A stretch of 64,000 nt of DNA from Phytoseiulus persimilis (GCA_037576195.1 CM075102.1:7130001-7194000); one strand, 5' to 3'. Counted from the first letter of the stretch, positions 33,021 to 46,905 are shown. Notes: a model not told the origin generated them from the letters alone. A program made the numbers and translations.

Positions 33021-34329
33021 ACATCGACAGGATTGTCAGAGAGAGATCCGTTCGTGAATCGAATTAATAACAAAAATGTATTCATGAAACCACCACTCGT
33101 TCGGGGAACTCATTTTTCTAGCATTTTGTGAGATCATTCAGAGCTGCCTGTGGGAGAAAATTCCTTCCGTTCCTCCCAGATCATCCTCGAAGATTCCGCT
33201 CGGCAGGAATCCCCACCGGGAGCCGATTGCAATCTCGATTCTCTGCCTCCATGGAAGCGATTTGGCGATTTTGAGCGCTTGAGTTGTGCAAAGCCTGTTC
33301 AAACGCAGGAGTCCACTCGCGGGCCGCACTTTTCCCACCTGTGCCCTAGAGCATCCCCGATGCAGGTTTGTGGATTGCGACAAAGTTGTGGAGCATATGC
33401 CATCAATGGTCGGATGCGAACATCCCGGTCGATGTTCCTTCCAGCCGATTATGCGCACCTCGGCTCGTCGGTAATCGGATGAAAGTTCAGCGCGACAAGC
33501 AGAATGCAGAGAACAGCGCGAAATGCTGACTGTCAGCAAAAGCGTGCTGATCGTCAGAAGGAGTCTCCCGAAAGAAGAGCCAAGCTAAAGAGATGGCTGT
33601 CAGATTTTCGCTGCAGCCCTTGGCGAACTTCGAGTGCTCTAGTTGCGGCAGCATGTCTTCTACGAATCATCGGTCTTCTTTCGCGGAGCTTGTCGAGGAA
33701 GAGAAATGTCAGATATCAGATCAGTTTTTTGATGGATGTATTCATGTCGACGACGAGTTCATTTCCGTTTATAATGGTTCGTGAGCAAGTTGCTCTGGAT
33801 GCTCACAGAATTTTCCTGCGTCTCTTTCAATGAAGGGCTTCAGAAGCTTGAATCTCTCACGCGGGAACGCGGCAACAACCCGGCCACTAGGACAGCCCAG
33901 CCATGGAGTCGACTCGGCCGTACGTCCAACGGGTTACCACGGCTACCCGGCCGTTGCCTACGAATAACGCTTCCTAATGATGAGCGCACCCCAGATTCCC
34001 TCGGAATGATGTGAAAAATACGGTCAAGAAGCTCCAACGACGTCTAAATCGCGATCTTCTCGCAAAATTATGACATCCGACCCAAGTGAGGCGAGAACGG
34101 GATAATCTGAGGAATTTTATTGAAGATACGACTTCTCAAGGAAACCAGGAAATTCGGTGTATTGGAGCAGCTCATCTGGCCTCGAGGGATGTCAGTCAGT
34201 AAGGGATAGGATTGCCCTCCTCTTCAATCAACAGGAAGATCCGATTTCATGCTTCCGATTCTCTATGACAGAGGGTTCAATTCTATCCCAAGCAGCCCGG
34301 ATCGCTGATTCAAGCTGCTGCTTCGAATC
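33021..34329. other. No recognised gene; weakly coding-like frames
   Basis: Plus frames at 33286-33474 (cysteine-rich: CRFVDCDKVVEHM, GCEHPGRCSF) and 33593-33784 (FECSSCGSM, DQFFDGCIHVDDEF) look more protein-like than their neighbours, but I recognise neither and find no convincing splice links. They may be remnants of one element. Confidence 0.3.
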
Positions 34330-35253
34330 GAATTGACGATTTTTTGAGTGAACTTTCCTCACGAGTATGCCCAACAAATTTTAGATCGGGTCACTATCCG
34401 GTGAACGCGCTGGCCAGTCCAACAAACGTATCCGTTCATTCTCAAACCATGCAATACTACTCTCCCTGACGTGGATCGAGGCATTATCTTGTTGGAAAAT
34501 GAATTCACGATCGCTGTGGAGCTAAAAAAAAATGGCACCAGAGAGCCGTGAAGAACTTCTTGATACTCCTCGCTGGTCATTTTTGTAGAAGGAAACCTAA
34601 GTTCTAATTTTTCGAGAGACGTGAACGCTCCCCAAACCATCAAGCATACACCTCCGAAATTTCTCCTCGAGAAAAACCGCTCCTCTTTCCGCAAGTCATG
34701 TCAGTATCCAGTGAGAGCTTCGGGACCGTCCAGATCGAACTTTTTTCCATCACTGAATATTACCTGGAAACGCAAAACGTGTTGACAATCCTCCCTTACA
34801 AACTCACAACCAAATATTGGCGATAGTTTCTGAGATACTTGCCATGCGCCAGTCTGTTGTCATATTCAAGCGCCCGAATTCCATTCTATGTGCTTTGTGA
34901 TCGGTCGTGAGTCGCGGAACTTCGTTCATATTCGTGCGTACGATACGCTCGTCCTGGTTGAGTATACGCAATGCGTAGGATGGACTAACATGAGGCCCCA
35001 ATAGATTTTCGATCTTGCGACAACCCATCGTAGAGTTAGAAGCACAGTTAAAGACACGACGCCGATCCCTTTCACTCGTTTCGTTTGGCCGACTGGGACT
35101 CTCACGCGTCCCGTGGGACTGAGGATCTAACAAGAACCGTCGAATGACGCATTGTGATCGGTTCCTTGACATGTCTCTAACGCTCATTTCAACACTTGAG
35201 AATGCTTCGATCTTGCCTTCCTCTCTCTCTGACAGTTGTTTCCCTCGTCCCAT
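34330..35253 (-). pseudogene. Tc1-type (DD34E) transposase, inactivated
   Basis: The N-terminal frame (35253-34804) starts MGRGKQLSEREEGKIEAF with a helix-turn-helix region and continues GCRKIENLLG. After stops, the catalytic part resumes with VIFSDGKKFDLDGP (first Asp; the usual SDE is SDG), CLMVWGAFTSLEKLELRF, then FIFQQDNASIH (second Asp) and LLDWPARSPDSDPI. There are 34 residues from the second Asp to the third catalytic position, which is the Tc1 spacing, but the expected GAA is TAA. There are also stops near 34700-34800 and a frame change in a poly-A/T run near 34530. Terminal repeats were not identified. Confidence 0.85.
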
Positions 35254-35624
35254 TTCTGACGAACTTCACGGAGCGATGTTCGAATACTCGGAGAAGAGGT
35301 CCGCCACTCGCTGAAGCTGCCTTCGGAGGGTCCCGAATCCGCTCCCAGCTCTTCTCCATGAACCACGGTGAAAGTGTTCCCAAAAAACTCGCAGCAGTCG
35401 AAAAAATCGAAACTTCGTTGTCCATTCGGAATGATGGATCTATCATACAACGAATAGAAACCGTTCCGCACCCAATCGGGCTATTTTCTCGGACCATGTG
35501 ACCTGGATTCGGAAAGTCGTATCATTATGAAGCGGTCCGAAATCCCCGATATCCCATGAAATTGTACCGAAAGCTTCTTCCTCGCTCAAATTTGGATAGT
35601 ATTTCTCGCCTTGAGGGACCCGGC

Positions 35625-36355
35625 CACAGGGTCGATCAATCCGGGACCAATCTGAGCGTACCTCTCCAAACCTGGAGGAGTCATTCCGGGACCAATCTCA
35701 GCATACTTCTCCGAACCTGAAGGGGTGATTCCAAGACCAATCTGAGCATACTTCTCCAAACCTGGAGGGGTGATACCCGGACCAATCTTACCATAATTCT
35801 CCAATTCTGGAGGGGTTATTCCGGGACCAATCTGAGCATACGTCTTCAATTCTGGAGGGGTGATTCCAAGACCAATCTGAGCATACTTCTCCAAACCTGA
35901 AGGGGTGATACCCGGACCAATCTTACCATAATTCTCCAATTCTGGAGGGGTTATTCCGGGACCAATCTGAGCATACTTCTTCAATTCTGGAGAGGTGATT
36001 CCGGGACCAATCTGAGCATACTTCTCCAAATCTGGAGGGATGATATCGGGACCAATCTGAGAATACTCTTCAAATCTGGAGGGATGATTCCGAGACTAAT
36101 CTGACGATACTTCTCCAAATGTGGAGGGGTGATTCCGGGACCAATCTGAGCATACCTCCCCGAACCTGAAGGAGAGATTCCGGGACCAATCTGAGCATAC
36201 CTCTCCAAACCTGGAGGGGTTATTTTGGGACCAATCTGACCATACTTTTCAAATCTATAAGGATGATTCCGGGACAAATCTGGAAGGGTGATTCCGAAAC
36301 CAATCTGAGCATACCTCTCCAAACCTGGAGGAGTGATTCCGGGACCAATATTTTT
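35625..36355 (-). repeat. 45-base minisatellite array, about 16 units
   Basis: Minus-strand units carry CAGATTGGTCCCGGAATCAC followed by CCCTCCAGGTTTGGAGAAGTATG or variants. Spacer variants (AATTGGAGAATTATGGT and GGTTTGGAGAAG) alternate as dimers or longer groups. One segment (36060-36300) has irregular unit lengths. Confidence 0.9.
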
Positions 36356-36360
36356 CTTTT

Positions 36361-37767
36361 CCTTGCGGGGACCAGGAATAAAAATGCGTGATGCAGACCG
36401 AGCCACAGCCCCGCTCGATAGTGTGGGAGTCGCATGCCCAGTTGAAACCTAGTGTCTCCCCAACCTTCACTTTTCGGGTGGAGATTTGCCACCCATGGCC
36501 GGAACTGCGTTAGCATTACTTCGTTACCATGGGAGCGGGAGTCGAAATTCTCTTCTCCTTATAACTACTCTACCCCAGGCCAGGTCCATGTTGTCTGCCC
36601 GAAATGTCATGTGCTCCTTTTACCAAACGTGTCGTGTCAAATGCGGTGTCAGATGCCTGGGGCATTAACGGCTTCGCTAGTCCGGCCCGGGCGGACCGCC
36701 GACCCTTCTTCAACGTCAAGCCCACACTCCCCCTCTTCCCTCCCGCCCGTTTCCAGTGGGTTGTTCCGGCATCTTCGCAAGAGAGCATCCCTTTCTAGCC
36801 GGAGAGTCCGGGACCAATCTGAGCATATTCCTTGCGGGGACCAGGAATAAAAATGCGTGATGCAGACCGAGCCACAGCCCCGCTCGATACTGTGGGAGTC
36901 GCATGCCCAGTTGAAACCTAGTGTCTCCCCAACCTTCACTTTTCGGGTGGAGGTTTGCCACCCATGGCCGGAACTGCGTTAGCATTACTTCGTTACCATG
37001 GGAGCGGGAGTCGAAATTCTCTTCTCCTTATAACTACTCTACCCCAGGCCAGGTCCATGTTGTCTGCCCGAAATGTCATGTGCTCCTTCTACCAAACGTG
37101 TCGTGTCAAATGCGGTGTCAGATGCCTGGGGCATTAACGCCTTCGCTAGTCCGGCCCGGGCGGACCGCCGACCCTTCTTCAACGTCAACCCCACACGCCC
37201 CCTCTTCCCTCCCGCCCGTTTCCAGTGGGTCGTTCCGGCATCTTGGCAAAAGAGCATCCCTTTCTAGCCGGAGAGTCCGGGACCAATCTGAGCATATTCC
37301 TTGCGGGGACCAGGAATAAAAATGCGTGATGCAGACCGAGCCACAGCCCCGCTCGATACTGTGGGAGTCGCATGCCCAGTTGAAACCTAGTGTCTCCCCA
37401 ACCTTCACTTTTCGGGTGGAGGTTTGCCACCCATGGCCGGAACTGCGTTAGCATTACTTCGTTACCATGGGAGCGGGAGTCGAAATTCTCTTCTCCTTAT
37501 AACTACTCTACCCCAGGCCAGGTCCATGTTGTCTGCCCGAAATGTCATGTGCTCCTTCTACCAAACGTGTCGTGTCAAATGCGGTGTCAGATGCCTGGGG
37601 CATTAACGCCTTCGCTAGTCCGGCCCGGGCGGACCGCCGACCCTTCTTCAACGTCAACCCCACACTCCCCCTCTTCCCTCCCGCCCGTTTCCAGTGGGTT
37701 GTTCCGGCATCTTGGCAAAAGAGCATCCCTTTCTAGCCGGAGAGTCCGGGACCAATCTGAGCATACT
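36361..37767. repeat. Three tandem copies of a 469-base unit
   Basis: Units start CCTTGCGGGGACCAGG at 36361, 36830 and 37299, exactly 469 bases apart. They are nearly identical, with only a handful of substitutions. Each ends in a fragment of the 45-base repeat (GGGACCAATCTGAGCATA), so the unit is embedded in the minisatellite. Open frames of 132, 72 and 64 codons repeat in each copy on both strands, but none resembles a known protein. Such high identity implies recent amplification or an assembly collapse/expansion. Confidence 0.9.
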
Positions 37768-37890
37768 TCTCCAAACCTGGAAGGGTGATCCCGGGACCGA
37801 TCCGAGCATCCTCCTCCAAACCTGGAGGGATGATCTCGGGACATATCTAAGAATACTTTTCAAACCGGGAGGGATGATTCCGTGTCGAAG
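37740..37890 (-). repeat. 45-base minisatellite, about three units after the 469-base tandem
   Basis: Reverse-orientation units (CGGGACCGATCCGAGCATCC and relatives) continue the array of 35625-36355 on the far side of the 469-base units. Confidence 0.75.
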
Positions 37891-38130
37891 ATTCCGTGCA
37901 CTTTAAACTGAATCTGAATGGAGAGAGCCTCTGGTTCCGAATACTCGAAGAGTCGTAAGCACCGTTCGTCAGAAAGCGGACTGAGAACTGACACAGCGTC
38001 GGCGTAGCATACGCGACGATTACGACGACTACACTTTACATGGGATGCCGTACCATGGCCATCGGCTCGTCAGCCGATGCCGCTGTATGCTTGGCCGTCT
38101 GAGCGAAATATTACAACATTCCGAGACCAA
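37880..38130 (+). repeat. Dispersed duplicate of 40480-40625
   Basis: Shares GTCGAAGATTCCGTGCACTT, TCTGGTTCCGAATACTCGAA and CGTCTGAGCGAAAT with 40480-40625. The copy here is longer in its middle (about 38000-38080). Confidence 0.7.
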
Positions 38131-38454
38131 TCTGACGATACTTCTGGGCTGGATCCTGGAGGCTGACTCCAGGATCGACCTGACCGCAGTCCAACCGCGC
38201 CAGATAGGCTCCCTCGGCGACTTCGGCCATGAGATTAACGCCTGGAGAACTGGTTCCGCGTCGAGCTTGTACACGAAATTCGTTTCCGGTCATTCGTCGA
38301 CCACGAAATGATTAAGGCAAGACACGGAGGACCCGCCCAAGCCGCATGAAGCTTGTGTTGAGGAGAATGGTTCCAGAAGTTCGTTTGCGTCGTGGAATGA
38401 TATTTTCGAACTGTTTCCGCTGAACTTTTAACCAGCGGACATGGACAACACACG

Positions 38455-39515
38455 TTTCCGATTGGTCCCGGAATCACCCCTTCAGGTTTGGAGAAGTATG
38501 CTCAGATTGGTCCCAGAATCCCCCCCCCCCCTCCAGATCTAGAGAAGCATGGTATGATTGGTCCCGGAATAACCCATCCAGGTTTGGAAAAGTATGGTCA
38601 GATTTGTCCCGGAATCACCCCACAAGGTTTTAAGAAGTATGCTCAGATTGGTCCTGGAATCACCCCTTCAGGTTTGGAGAAGTATACTCAGATTGTTCCC
38701 GGAATCACCTCTCCAGAATTGAAGAAGTGTGCTAAGATTGGTCCCGGAATCACCCCTTCAGGTTTGGACAAGTATGCTCAGATTAGTCCCGGAATCACCC
38801 CTTCAGGTTTGGAGAAGTATGATAAGATTGGTCCCGGAATCACCCATCCAGGTTTGTAAAAGTATGGTCAGATTGGCCCCGGAATCACCCCTTCAGGTTT
38901 GGAGAAGTATGCTCAGATTGGTCCTAGAATCCCCCCCCCCCTCCAGATCTAGAGAAGCATGGTATGATTGGTCCCGGAATAACCCATCCAGGTTTGGAAA
39001 AGTATGGTCAGATTGGTCCCGGAATCACCCCACAAGGTTCTAAGAAGTATGCTCAGATTGGTCATGGAATCACCCCTTCAGGTTTGGAGAAGTATACTCA
39101 GATTGTTCCCGGAATCACCTCTCCAGAATCGAAGAAGTGTGCTAAGATTGGTCCCGGAATCACCCCTTCAGGTTTGGACAAGTATCCTCAGATTGGTCCC
39201 GGAATCACCCCTTCAGGTTTGGAGACGTATGATAAGATTGGTCCCGGAATCACCCCACAAGGTTCTAAGAAGTATGCTCAGATTGGTCCTGGAATAACCC
39301 CTTCAGGTTTGGAGAAGTATACTCAGATTGTTCCCGGAATCACCTCTCCAGAATCGAAGAAGTGTGCTAAGATTGGTCCCGGAATCACCCCTTCAGGTTT
39401 GGACAAGTATGCTCAGATTGGTCCCGGAATCACCCCTTCAGGTTTGGAGACGTATGATAAGATTGGTCCCGGAATCACCCATCCAGGTTTGTAAAAGTAT
39501 GGTCAGATCGGCCCT
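38455..39515 (+). repeat. 45-base minisatellite array with higher-order structure
   Basis: About 23 units built on CAGATTGGTCCCGGAATCAC plus CCCTTCAGGTTTGGAGAAGTATG. Unit variants recur in a fixed order. The CTCCAGATCTAGAGAAGCA variant occurs 410 bases apart (38531, 38941). The CACAAGGTTC variant occurs at 39031 and 39256, 225 bases (five units) apart, with the same units between. This is a higher-order repeat like those of centromeric satellites. Confidence 0.9.
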
Positions 39516-39940
39516 CCGGAAAATCACTCCGCGGACCATCGGACCAGGGCAAATGATTTATCGGACTGACTGGTCCGATAAATGATCGGTCTGGTCATTT
39601 ATCGCGCCAGTCAGCCCGATGAATCATCGGTCTGGGGCGGATGATTTTTCGGACTTGGCAGTCCGACCCGATCCGATCGGCAGTGCGATGCTAAATGTTT
39701 CAGTGGAGGATGCTCGGATCAGCAGAATCAGGGCTGAAGCGGTGTGGAATCCCTCAGCAGGGTCTCTCCTCACGGGAAATCACTTTTCAGGCCATCAGAC
39801 CAAGAAAAATGATTTATCGGACTGGCCAGTCCGGAAAATCATTCATCGGACTGGCCGGTCCGATTCGGACCAGCGGGTCCGAAAATTCAGATTCCGGACC
39901 GGTCGGTCCGCGGCAGATTCCGGGCTCCGGAAAATGATGT
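39515..39940. repeat. Cluster of CGGACTGGCCGGTCCG-type palindromes
   Basis: GGACTGACTGGTCC, CCAGTCCG, GGTCCG and ATTTATCGGACTGGCC recur many times in two blocks (39515-39670 and 39780-39935) around a 110-base non-repetitive stretch. It directly follows the minisatellite array. Confidence 0.7.
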
Positions 39941-40479
39941 CTACTCCCAGGGAGTGAGCGTTGGGTTTTTCTGGAACTCATACAGATAATCATCTGTATG
40001 AGCCCAACATTCCAGCTCGATTCCCCATACTTCTCGGTCGTGCGTGAATGCGTTTTCACCCATGGCTCTTCTATCTTTTCCCATTATAATTTCCCTTTTT
40101 TCGCACTCATTTTCCCTTCTGTGTATCATAGGTCTACGCTTCGTAAGTTTTTCTATGGAAGGAGAAAAAAAACGGGGCCCGTGACGACCTACGACCGCGA
40201 ACTCTCGGACGTAGGACACGCTGCAGGCTTTGTTTCTGCATATGTGGTTGGAACCATTTCGTCTACGATGAGTCATACCGTAGATTCTCCGTCACCCGTG
40301 CCGTCCCAAAACGTCATCCGACCTTTATGAAGCTTCGGTTCTGGAGGCTCCCGGCTGCAAAGCTCTTTATTCGCCGAAGACGGATCTTCGAGAGACTTGA
40401 CGGAGGTCAGGACAGAACCGTCGGGAACGACGCCTTCCACGACGACGTCCAGAAGTATCGGCGTGCTTTGAGTTGTTCT

Positions 40480-40625
40480 CTCTGTCGAAGATTCCGTGCA
40501 CTTCAACTATTCATAATGGAGAGCGTCTCTGGTTCCGAATACTCGAAGAGTCGTGAGCACCGTCGGCATCGGCCATAGAGCCGATGCTTGCCCGTCTGAG
40601 CGAAATGATACAACACTCTCCATTC
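40480..40625 (+). repeat. Dispersed duplicate of 37880-38130
   Basis: See the partner at 37880-38130. Both end near GTCTGAGCGAAATxxTACAACA. Confidence 0.7.
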
Positions 40626-43448
40626 TGGTCAAGAACTGTTTTATGTGGAACAGAAGCTTGATCGTGATGTTTCCGTGGACATTTCGTCAATAAATTCTTC
40701 ATGCGATCGGCTGCCATTCTCCGGGGAAACGAGATAACTTCAATCGGTTCTTTGGAGGACTCCCTTTTGAGCGTCGAATGCGACCCCCACGAGTCCGATG
40801 GAATCTGACATTTTTCCGATGAATTTCAGGAGGACTTCGAAAAGAAAGTTCGGTCATTTCAAAATCATCTGCTCGCCGCAATTCTCATAATATCCACTCC
40901 AGAAATGGATCGGAACGAACGCCTCGAATACCTCTCTTGATCACTTTTTCTTAATTCTGGGAAAGAATCCGAGATTTGACGAAGTTATAGTCGAAAAGAA
41001 ATCGGGCTCCGAAGATGCCGACTGAAAAAAGCCACCCTGTATTTCGGGTCGGAGAGTATCTCGCTTGGCGCATGGTAAGCAACCCATATGAATGCCGTCC
41101 GATCAAAGTGAAAACTCCGGCTCGAAATATAGTGGCGAGTAGACGCAGCACCGCACCGGTAACTGCCAGCCTAGCGACAGCTGAGCATGAGCTGACGTGC
41201 GAGAATTGCCTCAACTGAACTGAGCTGAATTGCCTTTTTTTGAACCTCCACCTACGATGAGAACTCAGACACCACGCCGAAAAGTGAAAAAATTGCGTCA
41301 AATCCTGGATATCGCTGATAACACTCGCCGAAGCCTGTTCGACGTCGTATCCGGCCAGCAAACTTGCGTTCCCAAGACTCAAAGACTGCGTCTGATAAGA
41401 CGTATGCTACGTCGAAAAAGTTTGAAGGCGAGGATTTGAGAGCACATTCAGTCATCTAAGATCAGGAACTGCGTGTCGAGTGGTTCGGATTGTCTTCGGA
41501 ACACGATGAGAACCTTGCACGAACAGATGCCGCTTCAAGGGATTCATCGAAGGAACTGAAAAAATACATGGCCGGCGACGGAAGTCGTCGATGCCGACGA
41601 CCGGTGGGGAACTTTCTTCGAGGCATTCGCATTTCCGACCGGTCTAGAACCTTGACAATGAGATCGTCGACAGATTTCATTGTCGGAAACACACCTGGAT
41701 GGGTACACAAAGAGTTGATATCACTCCGCTCCGGGTATGAAGAAGCCGTCTCCATGAGTAGGCGACACATTGCTCGGGGCTTTGCTGGAGGACTAGATGG
41801 GACACTTTCCTGAACGTCGCCTCACATCATTTGAAGTATTTCGATAAATTGGAGCTCTTTGTTTCCGAGATCGATGATGAAGGATCGGGCCTAAGATCTC
41901 TCAAAAGGCTCATCGAAGATTATCCGCTGGACCCCGAGCTCGACGAGATCAGAGGCTTTGCCGCTCTACCCGCCGCGATCACCGCAGAGTGCCTACCATG
42001 TCTCATTTCGTGAGAACGGCAGCCTGCAGTTGTCGCTTCGGTTCAGCGTGCGCTGAGTGGAACATTTTCCTGACGCATGCAGGAAATCTTCCGGAAGAGC
42101 CCCGATACTCATATGGAAACGATCCCATCTGCTGTCAGACCTGAAAGGGTACATAACCGGATATTTCAGGTACGCGATTATCGAAAACGCAGGCGCCGAA
42201 ACCAGTCAGGGTACGATGACACCCGAGGCTCCCAGGAATGGGCCTGAGCGTGAACCCGATTATAGTTCATGCTTTTCCGTCCAATCCAAAAGTTCTGTCG
42301 AAGTTTCGATTGCACTCACCACACGGACGACATTTTCGGAACAGCTAAGATATATAGGGGCATCGCTCAAGCAGATGGTCCAGGTCCATCGTAGGATGCT
42401 CGACGCCTTGAGCATTGTTTGATAAAAGCTCGGACCCGATTCCGAGAAAAATTCGTCGCAGTTAGACGAGCAGGGGGACAGCGCGACGGAGGCAGTATTG
42501 ATCGATACAGCATAAACATCCGATGCTGGTCTGGGGCCTCCCGGACAATTTCTCGGCTTCTGCTGCAGAGGACGAAAGGCGTCGAGAGCAGTGACGCTGT
42601 CCCTGTGTGGATCAATGAGACCATAAAGCGGTATTGGGCGCGACCTGGTTCGATAATGAGAGGCATGATGCGCGCTCCCAGCTTCCGATAGAGTCACGAA
42701 GCTCAGGAATTCCGCACCTCTCGAACGCTGATGTTGAACGCTCGACCTCTGTCGAAAAATCTGTTAACGGATCGCCGTCACGAATTCACAGAACTCAACC
42801 TTAAAAGATAATCGTTGATTCGGCTCAACGCACTACTTCCGTACGAGGAATAAATCAGTTATTCCTCTGCAGACTGATGATACAAGAGTCTTGTCTCAAG
42901 TCCAGCTTCATGTTCAGTCTCTAAAGGAATGTCCACCGGACACGTGTGCGGTTTCCATCAGGGAGATGTCCGGTAAAATCGAACATATGCATAACGGTTC
43001 GCATGAGACAAGAGAGATTTTTTCTTATAGGAGATTGCTTGTATATGAACATCAGAGGTAGGCTGCATTTGCGGTTTATTCTCGGTAGGTGTTCGTGAAT
43101 CGTGTATTCTAGGAACTCTGGTGTCGGTCCAGTGTGATGATTCGAGGGCGAGAGAGCACTTCGGTGAGCGCCATGAAAGATTACGCTCGAAGAATTTCTT
43201 CCGAACCCCTTATCATGATCTCTCTTGCGGTTCGCTGCGGTCCGACAATACCAGTGAACCACAAAGTAGGATTGAGTTCTTGGTATGAAGAGAGACTGAA
43301 AAAGGGGGGTTATCAGTAGCCGGGCAAGGGAAAGCACTGAATCAAAACCCCTGCGTTAACATTCGTGCTCTTCAATCTTCGGATAGTACTGTTAAGATCG
43401 CTCGATACCCTTTCTTTGCGAAGACCTTCTTCGCTCTCGATTTCAACG
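40626..43448. other. No firm gene; possible transposon-protein remnant near 41820-42210
   Basis: Most frames here show no motif. At 41831-42013 the plus frame reads FDKLELFVSEIDDEGSG, LKRLIEDYPLDPELDEIRG and FAALPAAITAECLP. It continues after stops with an amphipathic helix and a MQEIFRKSPD block, resembling the C-terminal region of hAT-like transposon proteins in arthropods. The match is from memory of the pattern and weak. I see no upstream nuclease core. Confidence 0.25.
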
Positions 43449-45507
<2,059 letters not shown>

Positions 45508-45984
45508 GGGGAATCAGCTTGAAGGTGAAGGTGCGCATCTGAACTAGAATCTACGGCGTGTAGAGGATAGTCAGATATCGTTGAATGAAGCGAACATTAA
45601 CGTTTCGATTACTCTTGAATCGCACAAACAGTATGTCCTTGTATCCGTGTGTTGAAGCCATTGTCACCAGCATTTGCTCGGAGCACACCTCCTATTTTCA
45701 AGTCTCGAATAAAAGTAGCCAGCGAGTTCTCTCTGACCAACGACGGAGCGGACTCCGTGAGAACGGCAGCTGGGCAACGTCATCACTCATCGCTCTCTCT
45801 CTCGCGTCTTCGCAGTCGGAGCCGGTCGGTGTCGCTGGGACCTCATTCCAATCGCTTGTCTTTCTTCCGAGTCAGGAGGACACGTCACAGCTTCTCATTT
45901 TTTTTGTCAGGGAACATGTGGGAACTTTCTCACATGCCATCAGACCTTGACTATCTCCAATTGCCAGATCCGCAACTATCGAAC

Positions 45985-46321
45985 CTGATTTTTCTGCGAG
46001 AAACAACAATTCATCAAAGGCATAGCTGCAGCAAAAGAAAAGAGTTTCGGCTCCTTCGTCCTCGAGCCTTTCCGTCGATCGTCCACGGGCCTGATCAGAA
46101 AGTTCGTAGTTGACGGCTCCGAACAGTTTGAACCACTCAAAGCTCTGCCTGCGGCCCAAAGCATGAACGCCGTGAGCCTTGGCACGCACTTCTTGCGCCT
46201 CCCCCCGTCTTCTGTGCGAGATGTAACAGAGCAAACTATTTCCCTCCTGGAATTCATTTCCTGGCTCGAACCTAGACATCAACCATCAGAACAGCAGGAG
46301 CAAGAAGAGGCAGGATTTTGA
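45985..46321 (+). CDS. Unidentified coding-like open segment downstream of Akt
   Basis: The plus frame ending at TGA 46319-46321 is open for about 110 codons: GSFVLEPFRRSSTGLIRKF, then EQFEPLKALPAAQSMN, AVSLGTHFLRLPPSSVRD and EQTISLLEFISWLEP, ending in a glutamine/glutamate tail. Composition and periodicity look like real protein and the overlapping frames look worse. It lacks a good start, and the frame is closed upstream by TGA near 45986. It could be a terminal exon of an unrecognised gene or a remnant. I do not recognise the family. Confidence 0.3.
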
Positions 46322-46579
46322 GTTGAAATGTTTGAACAGGTGGTCGGATACCGAATCAACGAATCAGGCTGGATACCAGCGCAATTTGAAGACCACAGAG
46401 ACGGCGACGGCATTCTCAAACAAAACAGGAACGTGTCGTCGAAAGCTTCAGGCAAAAGTTGGACTGGAGCGCTTAAATCCGGACGGGAGAACGTGCGACA
46501 GATGCGATTTGGAGATTAATGAGTTAGAAAGTACGGTGAGCGGTCTCAGAGACACTAGCGAAAAAACAAGACAACGATG

Positions 46580-46725
46580 CTTGGAAGGGGGGAGTGGGGG
46601 GTTCCACCCACTCGAGAGGCAGAAATTCTTCGGTGCATCGACATTATCGATCCACTGGCGGTAGCACGTGGTCGCAGTTTCTCGATTGCTTTCGCCTGAA
46701 CCCCCCCCCCCCCCTAAATTCATTC
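46580..46725. repeat. G-run/C-run inverted segment
   Basis: GGGGGGAGTGGGGGGTTCC at the left and a run of 14 or more C preceded by GAACC at the right could pair. It looks like a small inverted-repeat element. No target duplication seen. Confidence 0.35.
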
Positions 46726-46829
46726 TTGATTGAGATGTGAGATGAGGCATATTCAGTGCTCCGTTACGTCGACGTGAGGCCATGGAATTTCGGAATCAAG
46801 GATAGAACAGATGTTGTGAAACTTTTCCG

Positions 46830-46905
46830 ACATTGCTGGGAACCGCGGCACCTTGGGGTGTCGCGACGCACAGTTTGACGACTCCTGGGTTGGAATATCG
46901 GTCAG
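46830..46905 (-). mobile_element. hAT terminal fragment
   Basis: On the minus strand it reads GTCAAACTGTGCGTCGCGAC then ACCCCAAGGTGCCGCGG, which is the subterminal sequence of many hAT (Charlie-like) elements. The opposite end is not found. Confidence 0.4.

Noticed and set aside
36452..37788. Identical 132-codon frames repeated three times, considered as a tandem gene family
   Set aside because: They are copies of one 469-base unit with open frames on both strands and no recognisable domain. Identity reflects recent duplication.
38488..39494. Long open frames encoding a 15-residue repeat (KYAQIGPGITPSGLE type), also at 21910, 35586, 35981 and 48017
   Set aside because: The unit is 45 bases, so frames stay open by arithmetic. 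Other frames of the same arrays are also open with different repeats, there is no conserved N-terminus, and arrays occur in both orientations inside transposons.
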